64,000 nt of DNA from Roseateles oligotrophus. GTDB taxonomy: Bacteria; Pseudomonadota; Gammaproteobacteria; Burkholderiales; Burkholderiaceae_C. Position numbers and translations under genes: made by a program. Location: assembly GCF_014204525.1 (NCBI RefSeq), contig NZ_JACHLP010000001.1, positions 310,001 through 374,000 on the forward strand, in the 5' to 3' direction. Below the pieces are notes generated by a model. It was given only the letters and a program-made list of their open reading frames with translations. It was not told the origin of the DNA and made no database searches. Every line of letters starts with the position of its first letter. The stretch's first letter is position 1. Shown piece by piece: positions 9,422 to 18,476 of this stretch.

Positions 9422-10264
9422 ATGACCGCCACCCTGCAATCCCTGGCCACCGACCTGCTGCGCCTGAGCCTCTGGCTCTTGCTGCTGGCCCTGGTCTTCA
9501 TCCCCCTGGAACGGTTTTGGGCCGCCAGCACCCAGCCGCTGCGGCGCCAGGGCTGGCTCACCGACCTGGGCCACTACTTCGCCAACGGCCTCTTGCCCGC
9601 CCTGGTGCTGGCCCCCTTGCTGGGCCTGGTCGCCCTGGCCCTGCACGGCCTGGTGCCGACCGGCCTGCATGCCTGGGTGGCGCAATTGCCGGTGGGCTTG
9701 CGGATTGCCGCCGCCTTGGTGGTGGGTGAGCTCGGCTTCTACTGGGGCCACCGGCTGATGCACACCCTGCCCTGGCTCTGGCCCTTCCATGCCATCCACC
9801 ACAGCGCCGAGCAGATGGACTGGCTGGTCAACACCCGCGCCCACCCCTTCGACATGGTGTTCCAGCGCCTGTGCGGCTATGTGCCGCTTTACATCAGCGG
9901 CCTGGCCCACCCGCTGGCGGCAGGCGGCGACGCCGTCTCCATCGCCGTGCTGCTGCTGGGCGTGGTCTGGGGGTTTTTCGTCCACGCCAATGTGCGCTGG
10001 CGCTTCGGGCCGCTGGAGCATCTACTGGCCACGCCCGCCTTCCACCACTGGCACCATGCCAACGACGGCCCGGCCACGCTCAACAAGAATTACGCTGCCT
10101 TGCTGCCCTGGATGGACCGGCTGTTCGGCAGCTACCACCTGCCCGCTCATCTGCCCCGTTACTACGGCAGCGACACCCCGGTGCCCCCGACGCTGCTGGG
10201 CCAATGGCTGCAACCGCTGGGGCTGAACAAGGCAGCAGCCCCCGCCCGCGAGCCGCCGCCCTGA
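9422..10264 (+). CDS. Sterol desaturase/fatty acid hydroxylase family membrane protein
   Basis: An integral membrane di-iron oxygenase-type protein of 280 residues. The histidine clusters of the family are visible in order: HRLMH, HAIHH and HHWHHAND. They sit among hydrophobic segments at residues ~10-30, 55-80 and 95-110 and a later one near 165-190. Family members hydroxylate or desaturate lipid chains or sterol-like rings; the substrate here cannot be read from sequence. It is separated from rsgA by 100 bases that show no clear terminator. Confidence 0.85.
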   Translation: MTATLQSLATDLLRLSLWLLLLALVFIPLERFWAASTQPLRRQGWLTDLGHYFANGLLPALVLAPLLGLVALALHGLVPTGLHAWVAQLPVGLRIAAALVVGELGFYWGHRLMHTLPWLWPFHAIHHSAEQMDWLVNTRAHPFDMVFQRLCGYVPLYISGLAHPLAAGGDAVSIAVLLLGVVWGFFVHANVRWRFGPLEHLLATPAFHHWHHANDGPATLNKNYAALLPWMDRLFGSYHLPAHLPRYYGSDTPVPPTLLGQWLQPLGLNKAAAPAREPPP

Positions 10265-10283
10265 GGCAGGCCTGTCAAGCAGC

Positions 10284-10309
10284 AATAAAAAAGGCTCCGA
10301 GGAGCCTTT
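10284..10309 (-). terminator. Intrinsic terminator of the PEP-CTERM gene
   Basis: On the minus strand an AAAGGCTCC/GGAGCCTTT hairpin with a 2-base loop is followed by TTTTTTATT. The U-run is on the minus-strand side, so it serves the gene at 10344-11102. It could also weakly stop the convergent hydroxylase transcript. Confidence 0.75.
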
Positions 10310-10343
10310 GCTGTAGCGCGGTCCTGTTCCGCCGGGTTCAGCT

Positions 10344-11102
10344 TCAGGGCTTGGCGCGGCGCCGCGCCACCATCAGCACCCCCAGCCCCAAGCCCAGCAA
10401 GACCAGCGAAGCGGGTTCGGGCACGGCCGTCACCGCATGGACCGACACGCCATCCAGCATGGCGATGGGCGGCAGGCCGGCCGGGCCATTGGCCAGAAAA
10501 CCCAGCACCTGGCTGGTGGCCGAGGCGGTGAACACCATGGTCTGCTTTTGCCAGGCCGTGGTCGGCGGATTGCGGCCGGTGTAATTCGTGCCCACCGTCA
10601 TGACATCCGAGGCCCTGGAGGCCGAGCCGAAGCTGACCGTCCAGTTCTGGTCAAAAGGCTGGTTGATGTACTGGTAATAGTCCTGGCTGATGCCGGCGGC
10701 CTGGTAGAAGCTGAGTTCGTAGGATTTGCCCACCTGCAAGCCGCTCAGGTTCTGCCAGAGAGTGCCGCTGAACTTGGGGTCCGAATCCAGCCAGTAGAAC
10801 TTGCCCCCCGCCGGGCTGGGGCCGGGATCGGTCGCCACGGTCCAGCCACCGCCCAGTTGCAATACCGCATTGCTGGCCGCTGCGCCGGGCGAGGAGCCGA
10901 CGCCACCTGACATGCTGCCCAGCGACAGCGGGGTCACATTCCAAGCAACCGGCTGGGCACGGCCGGCCAAGCCGGCTTCGAAATCACCGTTGCTGACCAG
11001 ATTGGTCGCAGCAGCGGCCGACACCGAACACAGAACACTTGCTGCCAAGGCCAGCAGACTGGGACGCAAACCTTTCAAGACCTTTGATTCCATCGCAACC
11101 AT
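10344..11102 (-). CDS. PEP-CTERM sorting domain protein with NGDFE-type N-terminal domain
   Basis: A predicted exported protein of 252 residues. It has an N-terminal signal peptide (SLLALAASVLCSVSAAAA), then NLVSNGDFEAG, typical of the choice-of-anchor/DUF642-like β-sandwich domains. The C-terminus is the tripartite sorting signal: VPEPAS, a hydrophobic stretch LVLLGLGLGVLMV and a basic ARRRAKP tail. An exosortase would cleave this at the inner membrane; none is encoded here. Two nearby ATGs (11102 and 11093) are both possible starts. Its own terminator and long upstream gap suggest a monocistronic gene. The extracellular function is unknown. Confidence 0.85.
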   Translation of the reverse strand: MVAMESKVLKGLRPSLLALAASVLCSVSAAAATNLVSNGDFEAGLAGRAQPVAWNVTPLSLGSMSGGVGSSPGAAASNAVLQLGGGWTVATDPGPSPAGGKFYWLDSDPKFSGTLWQNLSGLQVGKSYELSFYQAAGISQDYYQYINQPFDQNWTVSFGSASRASDVMTVGTNYTGRNPPTTAWQKQTMVFTASATSQVLGFLANGPAGLPPIAMLDGVSVHAVTAVPEPASLVLLGLGLGVLMVARRRAKP

Positions 11103-11319
11103 CCGTTTCCAACACGAACACGACTCCCTGGCAAAGCCTCCACAGCGCCCCCTTGTTCATGGCTTGGGCCGCCAGGGCCCCGGGTTTTGCTGTTCGGTTG
11201 CGTTCAGTCTACGGAACGGTCTGCGAGAGCCCTGGTAGTAGTTGGCAGAACAGGCTTGGAACACCGCAGCACCCCTGGAACAAGGGGGAAAAGCGGCAGT
11301 ATTTCGTAGCTCAGCAGCC

Positions 11320-11592
11320 TCAGTGCCTGCCCTCGGGCAGCTCACGCGCCTCGACGTCCACCACATCGGTGGCGGGCGGACGGGCGGGGGTGGCCCGGGC
11401 CCGGCCGGCACGGAACTGCTGCGCACGCCTGAAGCCCGACAGATCGACAACAGGCCTGCGCCCGCGCGCCAGGCTCCACAGCAGCAGGCCCAGCATGGTG
11501 AACAAGGCCAAGACCAAGAGCGCCAGCACCAGCAGCACCGAGGCCACGGTCAGCACCAGGCGGGACAACAGGGAAACAACAGCAGAAATCAT
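11320..11592 (-). CDS. Small single-span membrane protein of unknown function
   Basis: A protein of 90 residues with a long Leu/Val/Ala helix (about residues 8-40) followed by a basic stretch (SLARGRRPVVDLSGFRR) and a polar tail ending VDVEARELPEGRH. I do not recognise a family. Support comes from the strongly hydrophobic helix, the basic flank typical of a membrane anchor with a cytoplasmic tail, and an AAGGGA ribosome site before the ATG at 11592. It lies 71 bases downstream of the SDR gene on the same strand. Confidence 0.6.
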   Translation of the reverse strand: MISAVVSLLSRLVLTVASVLLVLALLVLALFTMLGLLLWSLARGRRPVVDLSGFRRAQQFRAGRARATPARPPATDVVDVEARELPEGRH

Positions 11593-11648
11593 CAACAATC
11601 CCTTCTCAAATCAAGGCCCGCGCGAACCCGGATCGCCGCAGATTGGGG

Positions 11649-11660
11649 CCGGGATCCCGG
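11649..11660. repeat. 12-bp perfect palindrome CCGGGATCCCGG
   Basis: It lies four bases beyond the SDR stop codon and 57 bases before the small membrane-protein gene. It is too short and lacks a U-run for a confident terminator, but could be a weak hairpin or protein site. Confidence 0.3.
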
Positions 11661-11663
11661 ATT

Positions 11664-12431
11664 TCAACCCCGCCCCACAAAAGGCATGGTGGTGGCCATC
11701 ACCGTCATGCTTTGCACATTGGCGCTCAGCGGCAGGCTGGCCATATAAAGCACGGCGCTGACCGCATGGGCCACGTCCATGGTGGCCTCCACGGCGATCT
11801 CACCATGGGCCTGGCGCACGCCGCGGGCCATGGGCTGGGCCATCTCGGTCAAGGCATTGCCCAGATCCAGTTGGCCGCAGGCGATGTCGAAGGCACGCCC
11901 GTCCAGCGACAAGCTCTTGGTCAGGCCCGTGATCGCATGCTTGCTGGCCGTGTAGGGCGCTGAATTGGGGCGCGGCGCATGGGCGGAGATGGAGCCGTTG
12001 TTGATGATGCGGCCGCCACGCGGCGTCTGCGCCTTCATCAGCTTGAAGGCGGCCTGGGCGCACAGAAAGCTGCCGCTCAGATTGACGTCTATGACCGAGC
12101 GCCATTGCTCAAAGCTCAGTTCATCGATGGGAACGGCTGCGGCTGCCAGGCCGGCGTTGTTGAAGAGCAGGTCCAGTCGGCCGAACTCGTGGGCGATGCG
12201 CTCGAACAGCCGCGCCACCTCGGCGGCCTGGCCGACGTCGCAGGCCTGGACCAAGCTCCGGCCCGGGCCCTGCTCGCGCTCGATCAGCTCGGCCGTCGCC
12301 TGCAAGGCCTCGGCACGCCGCCCCGCCAGCGCGACCCGATAACCCGCGCCCGCCAGCCCCAGCGCCGTGGCCCGGCCTATGCCGGAGCCGGCGCCGGTAA
12401 CCAGGGCGAATTTGCTTGTCGCTGCCTGCAT
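11664..12431 (-). CDS. Short-chain dehydrogenase/reductase (SDR), classical
   Basis: An NAD(P)-dependent oxidoreductase of 255 residues. The Rossmann glycine motif TGAGSGIG is at residues ~11-18, NNAG follows in the middle, and the catalytic Tyr/Lys pair is in YTASK with Ser in NNGSIS upstream. AGRR after the second β-strand suggests NADP(H) preference. The ATG at 12431 is fixed by a consensus AGGAGG six bases upstream; a longer frame exists but is not needed. The substrate is unknown. It starts 22 bases after the M3 peptidase stop, so the two are probably co-transcribed. Confidence 0.9.
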   Translation of the reverse strand: MQAATSKFALVTGAGSGIGRATALGLAGAGYRVALAGRRAEALQATAELIEREQGPGRSLVQACDVGQAAEVARLFERIAHEFGRLDLLFNNAGLAAAAVPIDELSFEQWRSVIDVNLSGSFLCAQAAFKLMKAQTPRGGRIINNGSISAHAPRPNSAPYTASKHAITGLTKSLSLDGRAFDIACGQLDLGNALTEMAQPMARGVRQAHGEIAVEATMDVAHAVSAVLYMASLPLSANVQSMTVMATTMPFVGRG

Positions 12432-12453
12432 GGCGGACCTCCTTTTCAAACCA

Positions 12454-14514
12454 TCAAACCGGCAACAAGCCCCGGCTCTTCAGCATGGGCCCCACCACCG
12501 CATCGCGGCCCCGAAAGGCCCGGAAGGCCTCGCCCGGCTCACGACTATTGCCAGTCGAATAAATGCTGTCGCGCAGGCGCTGGGCCACGACCGGGTCGAA
12601 GATATCACCCGCTTCGACAAAGGCCTCGAAGCCATCGGCCTCCAGCACCTCGGCCCACAGATAAACGTAGTAGCCGGCGGCGTAAGAGCTGCCCGAGAAC
12701 AAGTGCTGGAAATGCGTCATGCGATGGTTCATGCCCACGGCGGGCGGCAGACCATAGGCTGCCATGGTGCGAGCCTCGAAATCAACCACCGCCGGGCCCT
12801 CGGCCTCGGTCAGCGAATGCGCGGCCAGGTCCACCAGGGCGCTGGCGGTGTAGCGCACCGTCTCATAACCCTGGTTGAACAGGGCCGCGGCCTTGAGCTT
12901 GGCCAGCAAGGCGTCGGGGATGGCCTCGCCGCTCTGGTAGTGGCGGGCATGCTTCTTCAGCACGGCCGGATCGGCCATCCAGTGCTCGAACAGCTGCGAG
13001 GGCAGCTCGACAAAATCGCGCAAGACCTGCGTGCCGGAGAGCCGCTCGAATTCGACGTCAGACAAGAGGCCATGCAGGCCATGGCCGAATTCGTGGAACA
13101 GGGTGCGGGTGTCGTCAAAACTCAGGAGCGTGAGCTGGCCGGCCGCACCCTTGGCGAAGTTATTGTTGTTCAGGATGATGGGCAGACAGTCCATGCCGTT
13201 GCGGGCCTGCAAGCGCAAGGCATTCATCCAGGCGCCGCTGCGCTTGATGCTGCGGGCGAAGTTGTCGTGCAGGAAGATGCCGCGCAGGCGGCCGTCGGCG
13301 TCCTGCACCTCGTAGACCTGGACATCGGGGTGGTAGGCCGCCACCTCGGGCTTGGCCTCGAAGCGCAGGCCGAACAGGCGCCCGGCGCAGTCGAACAAGG
13401 CCTGCACCATGGCGTCCAGCGGGAAGTAGGGCTTGACCTCGGCCTCGTCCAGATCGTACTGGGCCTTGCGGACCTTCTCCGCGTAGAAGCGCCAGTCCCA
13501 GGCCTGCAGCGGCAGGGCATGGCCCAGGCTTTGCATCTGGGCCTCCAGCGCGGCCTGCTCGGCGGCGGCTGCTGCCTTGGCGGGTTCCCAGACCTGCGCC
13601 AGCAGGCCGTTGACGGCCGCGCGGCTGCCGGCCATGGTGTCGGCCAGGGCGTAGTCGGCATAGCAGGCATGGCCGTGCAGGCGGGCCTGCTCATTGCGCA
13701 GCGTCAGAATCTCCTGGGCCAGCGCGCGGTTGTCGCTGGCGCCCGCGTTCTCGCCCCGGCCCACCCAGGCGCGCCAGGCCTGCTCGCGCAGATCGCGGCG
13801 CTCGCTAAAGGTCAGAAAAGGCACGATCAGGGAGCGCGACAAGGTGATGACCCGGCTGCCCGCGGGCAGGCCGCGATCGCTGGCCGCCTGGGCGGCAGCG
13901 GCCAGCAGAAAGTCGGGCAGGCCGGCGCTGTCGGCCGCGTCTTGCAGCAAAAGCTGGTAGCCGGTCTCATCGGCCAACACGTTCTGGCCAAACTGGGTAT
14001 TGAGTTCGGCCAGGCGCTCCATCACCTGGGCATAACGCTTTTGCTCGGCGAATGCCAGCTTGGCGCCGGCACGCACAAAGTCCAGGTGTACCCGCTCCAG
14101 CAGGCGCAGGGCCTGGGCATCCAGGCCCAGGGCATGGCGTTCACGGTGCAAGACGTCGACCCGCTTGAACAGGCCGGCATGCATATAGGTCCAGCTATTG
14201 TGCGCGGCCAGGGGGCCGGCCAGGGCGCGCTGGGCGGCTTGCAGCTCGGGCGAGGTAGCGGAGGCAGCCAGGCTGTAGAACAAGGACTCCAGCCTTGTGA
14301 GCAGGCGGCCGCTACGGTCGAAAACGGCCAGGGTGTTGGCGAAGCTGGGCGGCTCAGGCTGGGCCGCGATGGCATCCAGCTCGGCGCGGTGCTGGGCCAG
14401 CGCCTGCTCGAAGGCGGGCAGGAAATGGGCGGCTTCAATCTGGGCAAAAGGCGGCAGGCCGTAAGGGCCGGTCCAGTCCTGCAGCAAGGGGTTGGGAGAG
14501 GTCAGCGGGCTCAT
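12454..14514 (-). CDS. M3 family metallopeptidase, peptidyl-dipeptidase Dcp-like
   Basis: A zinc peptidase of 686 residues, the usual size for Dcp and oligopeptidase A. The active site [12 protein letters not shown] begins at residue 474 and the third zinc ligand is expected in RDFVELPSQ downstream. The segments [15 protein letters not shown] and [10 protein letters not shown] resemble Dcp more than PrlC. The family trims short peptides in the cytoplasm or periplasm; I see no signal peptide. The ATG at 14514 is chosen because the 18-residue upstream extension of the open frame runs into the terminator of the neighbouring gene. Confidence 0.9.
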   Translation of the reverse strand: MSPLTSPNPLLQDWTGPYGLPPFAQIEAAHFLPAFEQALAQHRAELDAIAAQPEPPSFANTLAVFDRSGRLLTRLESLFYSLAASATSPELQAAQRALAGPLAAHNSWTYMHAGLFKRVDVLHRERHALGLDAQALRLLERVHLDFVRAGAKLAFAEQKRYAQVMERLAELNTQFGQNVLADETGYQLLLQDAADSAGLPDFLLAAAAQAASDRGLPAGSRVITLSRSLIVPFLTFSERRDLREQAWRAWVGRGENAGASDNRALAQEILTLRNEQARLHGHACYADYALADTMAGSRAAVNGLLAQVWEPAKAAAAAEQAALEAQMQSLGHALPLQAWDWRFYAEKVRKAQYDLDEAEVKPYFPLDAMVQALFDCAGRLFGLRFEAKPEVAAYHPDVQVYEVQDADGRLRGIFLHDNFARSIKRSGAWMNALRLQARNGMDCLPIILNNNNFAKGAAGQLTLLSFDDTRTLFHEFGHGLHGLLSDVEFERLSGTQVLRDFVELPSQLFEHWMADPAVLKKHARHYQSGEAIPDALLAKLKAAALFNQGYETVRYTASALVDLAAHSLTEAEGPAVVDFEARTMAAYGLPPAVGMNHRMTHFQHLFSGSSYAAGYYVYLWAEVLEADGFEAFVEAGDIFDPVVAQRLRDSIYSTGNSREPGEAFRAFRGRDAVVGPMLKSRGLLPV

Positions 14515-14544
14515 GGGATGGCGGCTTTCAATGCGGGAGGAGGG

Positions 14545-14586
14545 AGCAAAAAACAAAAAAAGCGCCAAGCTTTCACAGCGTGGCGC
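14545..14586 (-). terminator. Intrinsic terminator of the coiled-coil protein gene
   Basis: On the minus strand GCGCCA...TGGCGC forms a 6-bp stem extended by GCT/AGC inside, followed by TTTTTTTG and a second T-run. It sits between the gene ending at 14611 and the M3 peptidase start. Confidence 0.85.
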
Positions 14587-14610
14587 CTCCGGGCGTCTGG
14601 CGAAGCGGCC

Positions 14611-15279
14611 TTACTTGGCGGCGGCCGCGCGCTCCTTCTTGATGGCGGCCTCGTCGGCCTCGTCATAGGACTTGTTGCTGCACTCGGCCTTCCAGGCATC
14701 TGCCTTGTCCAGATGGGCTTCGGTGCGGTCTTCCAGCGTCTTGAAGCTGGCGTTGAACTTGTCGACCTTGTCGCTGAAGACCTTGCGCTTGGCTTCCAGG
14801 GCCTTGCCGCCCTCGATCGCCGGGCCGGCACTGGCGTCGAACTTGGCGGCGCGCGCCTCGTATTCCTTGCGCTTGGCTTCCAGCTCTTCCTTGCTCATCT
14901 TGGGCGCGGCGGCCTTGATGTCCTCATTCATTTTCAGAATGGCTTCGCGCTCTTTCTTCAGCTCGGCGACCTGGGCCGTGTAGGCCTCTTCTTCCTTTTG
15001 CAGCGCATCTTTCTCGTTGCGCAGATCGGTGCTTTCCTGCTTGTAGCGTGCCTGTTCATCCTTGATGGCCTGGGCTTCCTTGCCATTGGCGTCGTTCAGG
15101 TCCATGCAGCTGCGCAGCTCATCGCGCGTCATCAGCTTGACCTTGGGCTTCTCGACAACGGGCTTGCCGACCTTGTTATTCTTGGGGTCCACCTTGGCAT
15201 TGGGGTTGACCGTGCTGCCGGACTGGGCGAGCACGGGCAAGGCAGCGGCCAGGGCGAGGGAGAGGAGGATTCGTTTCAT
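14611..15279 (-). CDS. Exported Lys/Glu-rich coiled-coil protein of unknown function
   Basis: A protein of 222 residues with a short signal peptide (MKRILLSLALAAALPVLA, cleavage near AQS), then a low-complexity linker and a long heptad-like helical region (about residues 60-200) rich in Lys, Glu and Ala. Two cysteines flank the coiled region (LRSCMDL and KAECSN) and could form a disulfide. I do not recognise the family. It has its own strong terminator, so it is likely a single-gene unit. Confidence 0.8.
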   Translation of the reverse strand: MKRILLSLALAAALPVLAQSGSTVNPNAKVDPKNNKVGKPVVEKPKVKLMTRDELRSCMDLNDANGKEAQAIKDEQARYKQESTDLRNEKDALQKEEEAYTAQVAELKKEREAILKMNEDIKAAAPKMSKEELEAKRKEYEARAAKFDASAGPAIEGGKALEAKRKVFSDKVDKFNASFKTLEDRTEAHLDKADAWKAECSNKSYDEADEAAIKKERAAAAK

Positions 15280-15385
15280 GGCAAAGACTCGGCTGAATGC
15301 GCCCGGACCCTGGGGCCCGTCAAGCGCTGACAGAAATAGAGGCGCCCATCATGCCATGCGTCGGCCGGCCTGATGGGCGCGGGCC

Positions 15386-15658
15386 TCAAGACAGACTCTT
15401 GCGCAGCAGCTCGGCCACCAGGCCGTTGATGCCGCCCGCATGGCCCGTGGCCTGTTCGCGCAGGCTTTGCGCCAGCTCGGCCGGCAGCTTGCAGGCGAAA
15501 GGCACCAGGCCGGCGGCGCTGTCCAGGCGGCGCTGTTCCTTGCGGTCGGGCAGCTGGGCCGCGCCCTGGCCGAAGCGGCCGGGGATGGGGGCGCCACGCA
15601 TCTGCGTATCGAGTTTGAGGCCGGCGAGGCGGTCGAGATCGGTTTTCTTCATGCTCAT
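15386..15658 (-). CDS. Small conserved-looking protein of unknown function
   Basis: A protein of 90 residues beginning MSMKKTDLDRLAGLKLDTQM. It is rich in charged residues with a helical C-terminal half (LPAELAQSLREQA...INGLVAELLRKSL). I recall similar short 'KKTDLxKLxGLK' proteins in Burkholderiales but cannot assign a function. The ATG could be 15658 or 15652; neither has a strong ribosome site. It diverges from yaeQ across 65 bases. Confidence 0.65.
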   Translation of the reverse strand: MSMKKTDLDRLAGLKLDTQMRGAPIPGRFGQGAAQLPDRKEQRRLDSAAGLVPFACKLPAELAQSLREQATGHAGGINGLVAELLRKSLS

Positions 15659-15723
15659 GGGGCCGGATTGTCGGTCAAGTCGCAAGGCGATAATCCGCCA
15701 CCCTCCCACCGAGCCCCGCCCCC

Positions 15724-16284
15724 ATGGCCATCAAAGCCACCATACACAAAGCCCAAATCCAGATCGCCGACATGGACCGCAATGTCTACGGCGAACACAA
15801 TCTGACCATCGCCCGCCAGCCCTCCGAGACCGATGAGCGCATGATGATCCGCATCCTGGCCTTCGCCCTCAATGTGCCGGCCGACGATTTGCGCGGCCGC
15901 CTGGAGCTGAGCAAGGGCCTGGCCGATGCCGACGAGCCCGAGCTCTGGCAGCGCGACCTGACCGGCGACATCCTGCACTGGATAGACCTGGGCCAGCCCG
16001 ATGAGCGCCGCCTGCTCAAGGCCCATGGCCGGGCCGAGCGGGTCAGCGTCTACGGCTATGCCTACAGCACGCCGATCTGGTGGGCGAATATCGAATCCAA
16101 GCTGACACGGGCTCCGCGTTTGTCCGTCTGGCAGATCCCGGCCGAGCAATCACAATCGCTGGCGAAACTGGCCCAGCGCAGCATGCAGTTGCAGGTGACC
16201 GTGCAGGATGGCGGCATCTATGTCTCGACCGCCGAGGACTCGCTGGAAATCAACCCGATCGCGCTCAAGCGCCCCCAGGAATGA
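15724..16284 (+). CDS. yaeQ: YaeQ family protein
   Basis: A protein of 186 residues matching YaeQ over its full length: MAIKATIHKAQIQIADMDR, SETDERMMIRILAFAL, and GQPDERRLLKAHGRAERV. The family has a PD-(D/E)XK nuclease-like fold, but its biochemical role is unsettled. The stop overlaps the start of the S9 peptidase gene (ATGA at 16281-16284). Confidence 0.92.
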   Translation: MAIKATIHKAQIQIADMDRNVYGEHNLTIARQPSETDERMMIRILAFALNVPADDLRGRLELSKGLADADEPELWQRDLTGDILHWIDLGQPDERRLLKAHGRAERVSVYGYAYSTPIWWANIESKLTRAPRLSVWQIPAEQSQSLAKLAQRSMQLQVTVQDGGIYVSTAEDSLEINPIALKRPQE

Positions 16285-18461
16285 GCACAATTTCTCGCCC
16301 CCAAGCATTTGGATTTGGCCCGCTGAGCCTGGCCGCCCTGGCCGCCCTGAGCCTGCAAATGCTGCCCACGGAGACCGCCATGGCCCAGGCCCAAATCGCC
16401 AACACCAGCAGCGCCAGCAGCAGCCCCGCGGAAGACGGCTTCCGCTGGCTGGAAGAGGTGCAGGGCGAGCGCGCCCTGGCCTGGGTGAGAGAACGCAATG
16501 CCAAGAGCACCCAGCTGCTGCAAGCGCGCCCCGAATACAAAGGCTTGCGCAAGGAGCTGGTCGAGATCCTGAACGCCAAGGACCGCATTCCCCAGCTGCG
16601 CCGCATGGGCCCCTGGCTCTACAACCTCTGGCAGGACGAGCAGCACAAGCGCGGCCTGTGGCGCCGTACCAGCCTGGCCGAGTACCAAAAAACCGAACCC
16701 CAGTGGGAGACGGTGCTGGACCTGGACGCCCTGGGTGCGGCCGAGAAGGAAAACTGGGTCTTCGGCGGCGCCCAATGCCTGGCCCCGGACTACCGCCGCT
16801 GCCTGCTCTCGCTCTCGCGCGGCGGTGCCGACGCGACGGTGCTGCGCGAGTTCGATACCCAGACCAAGCAGTTTGTGCAGGACGGCTTCAGCCTGCCCGA
16901 GGCCAAGTCTGAGGTGGTGTGGGCGGATGAAAACACCGTCTACGTGGGCACCGATTTCGGCCCCGGCTCGTTGACCGATTCGGGCTACCCGCGCGTCATC
17001 AAGCGCTGGCAGCGCGGCACACCGCTGAGTGCCGCCCAAACCGTGTTCGAGGGCGAGGCCCAGGACGTCGCGGCCAGCGTCTACGTGGACCGCACGCCCG
17101 GCTTTGAGCACACCTTGTTCAGCCGCGCCCTGGACTTCTACAACCAGACCTCTTTCCTGCTGCAGAGCGGCAAGCTTGTTCAGTTGGACCTGCCCAGCGA
17201 TGTGCAAACCAATTTCTGGGGCCCGCGCCTGCTGCTGCAGCCGCGCAAGGACTGGCAGACCGGCGGCCAGACCTATCCGGCCGGCGCCCTGCTGCTCACC
17301 GACGCCGCCGCCTTTCTGAAGGGCGAACGCAAATTCGACATTCTGTTCAGCCCCAGCGCCACCCGCTCCCTGGCCGGCTACACGGTGACGCGCCAGCATC
17401 TGATCCTGAACATCAGCGACCAGGTCGCCAGCCGGCTGGAGGAATGGGATTTCAGCAAGCCCAAGCCCACGCATCGCAAGATCCAGGCCCCCTTCCCCGG
17501 CACGCTGAGCGTGGCCAGCCTCTACGACAGCGAGCTGGCCAAGGACGAGCTGGCCGAGCGCTACCTCGTCAACTACGCTGACTTCCTGACCCCCGACACC
17601 CTCTACCTGGCCCAAGCCGGCAGCGACGATCGCCAGGCGCTGAAGGCGCGCGAGCCCAAGTTCAATGCCGGCGGCATGAAGGCCGAGCAGTTCTTTGCCA
17701 CCAGCAAGGACGGCACCCGCGTGCCCTATTTCGTGGTCTCTCCGCCCGGCGTCAAGCTGGACGGCAAGAACCCCACCCTGCTCTACGGCTACGGCGGTTT
17801 CGAGGCCTCGATGCGGCCCTGGTATTCGGGCGGCTACGGCCGCGCCTGGTACGGTCGCGGCGGCGTCTTCGTGCTGGCCAATATCCGTGGCGGCGGCGAG
17901 TTCGGCCCCGGCTGGCACCAGGCCGCGGTGAAAGAGAACAAGCAGCGCAGCTACGACGACTTCATCGCCGTGGCCGAGGACCTGGTCAAACGCAAGATCA
18001 GCTCGCCCAAGCATCTGGGCATCATGGGCGGCAGCAATGGCGGCCTGCTGGTCGGGGCCACCTTTGTGCAGCGCCCCGATCTCTTCAACGCCGTGGTCTG
18101 CCAAGTGCCCTTGCTGGACATGAGCCGCTATCACAAGCTCTTGGCCGGCGCCTCCTGGATGGCCGAGTACGGCGACCCGGACAAGGCCGAGGAATGGGAC
18201 TTCATCCGCAAATACAGCCCCTACCAAAACGTCAAAAAAGGCGTGAAATACCCCAAGGTGCTGTTCACCACCTCGACCCGCGACGACCGCGTCCACCCCG
18301 GCCATGCCCGCAAGATGGCGGCCCTGATGCAGTCGCAAGGCCATGATCTGCTCTACTACGAAAACATCGAGGGCGGCCACGGCGGCGCCGCCGACAACGA
18401 GCAGCGCGCCACCTTGCAAGCGATGGAATACGCCTATCTGTGGCAGCAGCTGAAACGCTGA
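16281..18461 (+). CDS. S9 family prolyl oligopeptidase-like serine peptidase, exported
   Basis: A protein of 726 residues with a predicted N-terminal signal (hydrophobic LSLAALAALSL, then AMAQAQ). A β-propeller occupies the middle and an α/β-hydrolase domain the C-terminal third. The catalytic triad is readable: Ser585 in GGSNGG, Asp669 in RDDRVHPGH and His700 in EGGHGGA. YGYGGFE and NIRGGGEFG are typical of the family. The ATG at 16281 overlaps the yaeQ stop. It probably degrades proline-containing peptides in the periplasm. Confidence 0.93.
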   Translation: MSTISRPQAFGFGPLSLAALAALSLQMLPTETAMAQAQIANTSSASSSPAEDGFRWLEEVQGERALAWVRERNAKSTQLLQARPEYKGLRKELVEILNAKDRIPQLRRMGPWLYNLWQDEQHKRGLWRRTSLAEYQKTEPQWETVLDLDALGAAEKENWVFGGAQCLAPDYRRCLLSLSRGGADATVLREFDTQTKQFVQDGFSLPEAKSEVVWADENTVYVGTDFGPGSLTDSGYPRVIKRWQRGTPLSAAQTVFEGEAQDVAASVYVDRTPGFEHTLFSRALDFYNQTSFLLQSGKLVQLDLPSDVQTNFWGPRLLLQPRKDWQTGGQTYPAGALLLTDAAAFLKGERKFDILFSPSATRSLAGYTVTRQHLILNISDQVASRLEEWDFSKPKPTHRKIQAPFPGTLSVASLYDSELAKDELAERYLVNYADFLTPDTLYLAQAGSDDRQALKAREPKFNAGGMKAEQFFATSKDGTRVPYFVVSPPGVKLDGKNPTLLYGYGGFEASMRPWYSGGYGRAWYGRGGVFVLANIRGGGEFGPGWHQAAVKENKQRSYDDFIAVAEDLVKRKISSPKHLGIMGGSNGGLLVGATFVQRPDLFNAVVCQVPLLDMSRYHKLLAGASWMAEYGDPDKAEEWDFIRKYSPYQNVKKGVKYPKVLFTTSTRDDRVHPGHARKMAALMQSQGHDLLYYENIEGGHGGAADNEQRATLQAMEYAYLWQQLKR

Positions 18462-18476
18462 GTTAGGAGACTCCTG

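Noticed and set aside
12367-15330. A plus-strand open frame of nearly 1000 codons opposite the M3 peptidase and coiled-coil genes
   Set aside because: It is Gln/Gly/His/Ala-rich without motifs and mirrors a well-supported minus-strand peptidase; high G+C makes such antisense frames long.
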